From Pogonophryne albipinna (Eukaryota > Chordata > Actinopteri > Perciformes > Artedidraconidae), in contig CM053246.1 of the NCBI GenBank assembly GCA_028583405.1, positions 5,425,620 through 5,489,619 on the forward strand: a DNA stretch of 64,000 nt, written 5' to 3'. This document shows, piece by piece, positions 59,989 through 64,000 of this stretch; within the stretch, counting starts at the first letter, position 1, and every line of letters begins with the position of its first letter. Below the pieces are notes generated by a model. That model worked only from the letters and a program-made list of their open reading frames with translations, did not search any database and was not told where the DNA came from. A program made the position numbers and the translations under genes.

Positions 59989-60840
59989 AAATATTTACAA
60001 TTTCAGAATCAAACAGAGCACTCTCATAATAACGTAACACTTTGGACAATAAGAAATATAAAGTTAACTGTTGAGTTGCTCAGTTTTTTAGATTGACAGG
60101 GTTTAATAATACAAACAAAAGGAGAGGCACCGTAAAATAAAGATTGGTCTTTCAATAAATTGTGTTGATTTTGTCTTTTGAATTGTTTGTGTAAAGTCAA
60201 GTAGCTAGAACTGTTACTTATAGTTTGAATGATACAGTCTGGTTATAATGTGTGGAGGAGGCATCACAGGTAAGAGCACCATTTGTTGTGTTCCATCCAC
60301 AACAAATGCACACAGATTGATGTGTGTGTATTTATTTATCTACTATTTCTTGAATCATTACTGTCAGTCCAAAACAAGAGATTTTGTTTTAGTAACATGT
60401 TTTTAAAACATTATCTCTTTTCCACTACACTATCTTGAATATTTTAGTTTTTACATCGCTACATTTATCTAACAGCTTTAACATTGTAAAGGTGTCACTT
60501 CGGACTCTGGGTAATTATGACAGCATGTCCTACTATTTTGAGAGTTTGAACAAACCAGACCTTCATCTATTAATGTAGAAAATAGTCAGCACATTAAACC
60601 ATTATGAAAGTAATCATTAGTTAGCTCATTGTTCAAAATGAGCTCCAACTACAACAGTTAAGTCAACTCTTGCATCGGTAATAACAATAAAACAAATGAT
60701 ATAATATAATAGTATAACTTGTGTCTACTTTAACAACACTTTCCTAATTATACTAGCATACTTTTACTAAAGTAACATTAACATGTTTAAATGCAGGGCT
60801 TTTGTAAGAGAGTATTTCGTATAGAAACCGTTGTAGAATT
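59989..60840. other. gene-free DNA
   Basis: AT-rich; no feature is recognised. Confidence 0.5.
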
Positions 60841-61177
60841 TTGGGATCTGATTCTGATTTTTTTCTCTTGAATTTTTACATTTTTATTCCACATAGGTAA
60901 ATTCGGAGCAAAAAACATTCAGATACATGATTTTCAAAGTAATTATTTTTCAATGCTATAAATTCGGTGTCTAATAAAATTCAAATACTTCTGTCTCTTG
61001 TTTGCTTCCATAAAGATGGTACTTTATTGATCCCAATTTGGGAAATTGTTTTTGTTGCAGCAGCATAAAAGACAAGGCATTTTACAATAAAACAAAATTA
61101 GAAATAAACAAGAATTAAAATAAAATAGAAATGGTAACCTTTGATCTCTGGGCTTACACACACACAGGTGTTTGTAA
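60841..61177. repeat. B'-A repeat block, right copy, with LINE stub inside
   Basis: 60841-61011 is the reverse complement of 52454-52636, and 61136-61177 directly repeats 52388-52426. Between them (61018-61135) is a minus-strand LINE tail (ACTTTATTGATCCCAATTTG, then A-rich sequence). Confidence 0.85.
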
Positions 61178-61239
61178 ACATTAATTCACTACTACTTACA
61201 TTTACATTTTGTTGTGTATACCTTTTTTTAAACATTTTC

Positions 61240-61520
61240 TTTTAAATATGAAGCTTCTTCACAATTTTTCCTACTCTTCCAGTTTAACATTTCACTTTCA
61301 AGTTTTCAACGAAGTCATTGCAATGCATTTGAGCTGTAACAATTTTGATTCAAATAATTTCACTTTTCTCCGCTAAGTTCATCAACACACTAAAAGCAGC
61401 TACAGAGACCATTCAACTTATACAATATTCAGCCTTTTCTGCATTTTCAGCTAAATTCAGCAACAAATGTACAGTTTACAGCATTCACACGCATTTTCAG
61501 CAGAAAATGTATTTTCTAGT
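61240..61520. repeat. low-complexity TTTTCAGC-type dispersed repeat
   Basis: Phrases GCTACAGAGACCATTCAACT, TTTACAGCATTC and TTTTCAGC recur and match the tract at 45524-45930. Confidence 0.55.
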
Positions 61521-61560
61521 TTGCCTTTGTTAGTTTTGCAAACCCGCTCCCGCCCCACTG

Positions 61561-61738
61561 CGTCAGGCCGTTGTGTCCTTGGGCAAGACACTTCACCCGA
61601 ATTTGCTCCTGTGGGTATTGTCCACAGTAGATGACCATTACATGTATGTATGATCTGTATGTGTAATGTGTATTTGTAAAGCGCTTTGAGAGTCATTGAT
61701 AAAGCGCTATAATAAATATAAGGATTATTATTATATTC
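61561..61738 (+). mobile_element. L2-tailed SINE or LINE 3' end
   Basis: GTTGTGTCCTTGGGCAAGAC ... GTAAAGCGCTTTGAGAG ... AAAGCGCTATAATAAATATA with a TTATTA tail is the typical 3' region of fish L2-related LINE/SINEs. Confidence 0.65.
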
Positions 61739-61739
61739 T

Positions 61740-62900
61740 CTTTCATCCTGCACTCATTCTTTTCCGTACATTTAATGAAAATGACATGTCAAAGATAGTG
61801 CCCAAATTAATTATTGTAATACATTTGCTATGTGTAAGTACTAAGTAGTAAGTAATGATCAGTCAACAATGTACTTCTATCTAGAGATGAATGTGAAGCC
61901 TTTCTATCTGACCTGTTAGTGTCAGTGTCATTATGTTGTCTTCTGCATTTGAAGAATCCTCTTTGAATGGTAGTAGAGTCTTTATGGTAGTGTTAAGGGT
62001 TCCCTGGCTCTTATATGTCAAGATGGCCTTGAGCAAGGCCTCTCAAAACGTGAGACCCTAATACAAATATTTATAACAATAATTTGAGATGAGGACAGTG
62101 ACAATCAGGGGTTAGTCAACGAGGAAGATTAGCCTATAAGAAGCATCAGTTGAGGATGATCAGGATTAATGAATATTGGGTAACAAATAAAAGTAATAAC
62201 TTGAAATAAATAAATAAATGGAAATGGTTTAATTGAACTTAAAAACTGGAAACCAAAAAAAGTCAGCTAATTACTTTACAATGTTTTTAATTAGAGAAAC
62301 CAATGGATGCCATGATAATGGGCAATGAAACTAAATATAATCTGTGTGGTATGCAGCTTTGGACAGCAGTTTAACAGGTAACTGCTGTCCAAAGGCTCAA
62401 GTATAAGAAGTTGAATGTACCTGTTATTTAAATATACATTGTGTAGATTTATTTGATATGGTTGTGTTCTTTGGGTATGCAGAAGAGCATGGTGAACAGA
62501 AACAGCAATAGAACATTTGATGCAATGGCTCTACTGAAAGACAGAGAAAGAATCCAACATCATTCGAGTCACTTATCAGGAAATAATACCAAACACTTGG
62601 AAGTAATAGCTCGTTAGATCTTAGTATTTGTATCTTTTTTTCTCTTGTATATGATTGTATGTGCAATTCTTGTTTTGGACTATTGATTGAACAAAACCAT
62701 CAAGACAAAGTCATCTTGGGCTGTAGAAAATTGTAATGTGCATTTTAAACAAAATCTTGACATTTTATAAAGCAAATAATTAGAAAATGATCTGCTTATT
62801 AATTCATAGGGATAATTATTGTTAGCAGCATCTCAAGGAAACGTCCTGACATCCACTAAAAATGCTAAAAGTAAAAGATATTTACGTTGAGACGTTTATT
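61740..62900. other. gene-free DNA
   Basis: AT-rich; no feature is recognised. 62357-62393 contains a GGACAGCAGTT/AACTGCTGTCC inverted pair able to form a hairpin. Confidence 0.45.
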
Positions 62901-63830
62901 TTAAACTTAGAACACAATTCAGTGCAAACAAGTGAAATAACCCAAACTTCCTGGTCTGCTGAGGACAACACACACACTGAAGAGAGTTTGGCGCTGTAGG
63001 CTTGTAAAGGCTGTGAATGTCTAAGCAAATTCCTTCTTCCTGTTCAACTGAAGACCCGGGCTGGCAGCACAGTGGAGACGGCGCTAAAAACCAACTGGGA
63101 CCAGTCAGCCAAACCATTTCAACTGCTGGAGCTGTCTGTACGGATCAACAGCCAGCCTCACACTCCTCTGCCATCGCCTCCGCTGCACAGACGTCTAAAC
63201 AAGGGGAGCCACGCTCCCTCAAGTACTGCACTACACAACTTCCTGGGCTAATGGGATCTATTGATTTATTTGACACAGTGTGAATTTATGAAGCTGCCTC
63301 TTAAGTGTGAAGGTATCAAAGAGTGGCTCAAAAACAAACAGACAGAGATTCGGCTTGACACTCCGGTAATCCCAAGGTGAGTGTGTTCTCTCGGAGAAGG
63401 TGCCACAGTAAACAAAACATCTACTTTCCTAGCCCTGCCGTTCTATTCTCAGTACCAAGAAAAGTAGGCAGAAATTAGCAAGACGCCACAAATCTCCCTT
63501 TCTTGAATGTGACTTTTTTATTTTTGTAGTAGCCAAAACTATAAACCCCCAATTTGGAGTATTCATGAAACACCCTACATTTCGTAAATTAGCACAGGAG
63601 AAAATAAAGAGAGCGGCTTCACACCATGTCTTTGTCTGGATTACGCACTCTTATCCCACTGAATTCTTGTCACCCAAAGGTCATTTCCATAATAATGGTC
63701 TTCTTTCTCCCTAATGGGATTTTGGCTGTGATTATGTATGCCAGCGTCTTGTGCAGACACTATCAGCCCTGTCATCCTGAATTGCACAAATGTAATTACA
63801 CAAAGCCTTTGATAACTAAACAATGTAATT
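62900..63830. promoter_or_regulatory. candidate conserved non-coding block
   Basis: GC-balanced, non-repetitive, with repeated CCATAATAATGG, CTAATGGGAT (63246 and 63711) and TGTAATTAC-type motifs. Frames 63017-63283 and 63626-63844 (+) lack domain features and are treated as chance. Confidence 0.4.
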
Positions 63831-64000
63831 TACTGCTTGAGTGAAAATATATACCGTGTTATACGACTCAAATTAGACTCTAAAGGACAATATAGGAGTA
63901 CCATAGGAGGTGTGTTGCAAATAAAATGATCTTCTTTGTAATGAGAAGATTAAATGCTAATACATGCTTTAACAACAAGAATACCGAGTGTTCATTCAAA

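Overview
The window is vertebrate nuclear DNA, almost certainly from a teleost fish. It holds one recognisable host protein gene, a five-coding-exon zinc-finger gene on the minus strand that matches ZNF644. Long non-coding tracts surround it, and a large number of fish-type transposable elements lie in its introns and flanks. Introns, GT-AG splice sites, interspersed L2-type LINEs, hAT, Harbinger, Tc1 and Kolobok-like DNA elements, and solo LTRs all fit this assignment. The species cannot be named from the sequence alone.

Layout. 1-7760: gene-free DNA. The first ~5.1 kb has several GC-balanced, TAATT-rich blocks that look like conserved regulatory DNA rather than genes. 7764-9697: a 5'-truncated L2-type LINE (+) split by a 374-bp solo LTR (-) with exact 5-bp target duplications. 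10087-12591: a 2.5-kb foldback element with ~0.9-kb inverted arms, inserted in the ATT tail of another L2 fragment. 12626-32090: mostly non-coding, with a Harbinger-type element containing a second solo LTR (15084-16178), several hAT-type MITEs with 8-bp target duplications, a hairpin MITE, LINE tails, and further regulatory-looking blocks (about 13.5, 19.5, 22, 24.5, 26.4 and 27.9 kb).

32091-42052: znf644 (-). Four introns join five coding exons with consistent phases (1,1,1,2), giving a 1202-residue protein. The last C2H2 finger is assembled across the final intron. The 3.7-kb intron 2 is packed with nested MITEs and intron 1 carries a Tc1-type relic. In mammals BARHL2 lies beyond the 3' end of ZNF644. 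The regulatory-looking left half would therefore face barhl2, but no barhl2 exon is in the window, so this is inference.

42.1-64 kb, upstream of znf644: a TE-dense tract. It includes a TIR element (43018-43604), a 1.19-kb hAT (44311-45497) with a perfect 8-bp duplication, and a nested stack at 46067-51908. That stack is an outer element with CACTGA termini carrying a small spliced ORF. Inside it is a TTAA-flanked Kolobok-like element with a THAP-domain exon, and inside that a TTA-flanked Harbinger MITE whose left arm has expanded into ~29 copies of a GC-rich pentanucleotide. A separate hAT-like element sits nearby within the outer one. At 52.4-61.2 kb an A-B ... B'-A arrangement brackets a Tc1 relic with frameshift, two minus-strand L2-type LINE pieces and a 1.62-kb hAT containing a near-perfect 560-bp tandem duplication. 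The last kilobase again looks regulatory.

The most useful results here are the full znf644 exon structure, the nested stack at 46-52 kb with its 46-codon spliced ORF and inward-facing promoters, the large foldback, and the 52-61 kb composite. None can be claimed as a new biological system from sequence alone.
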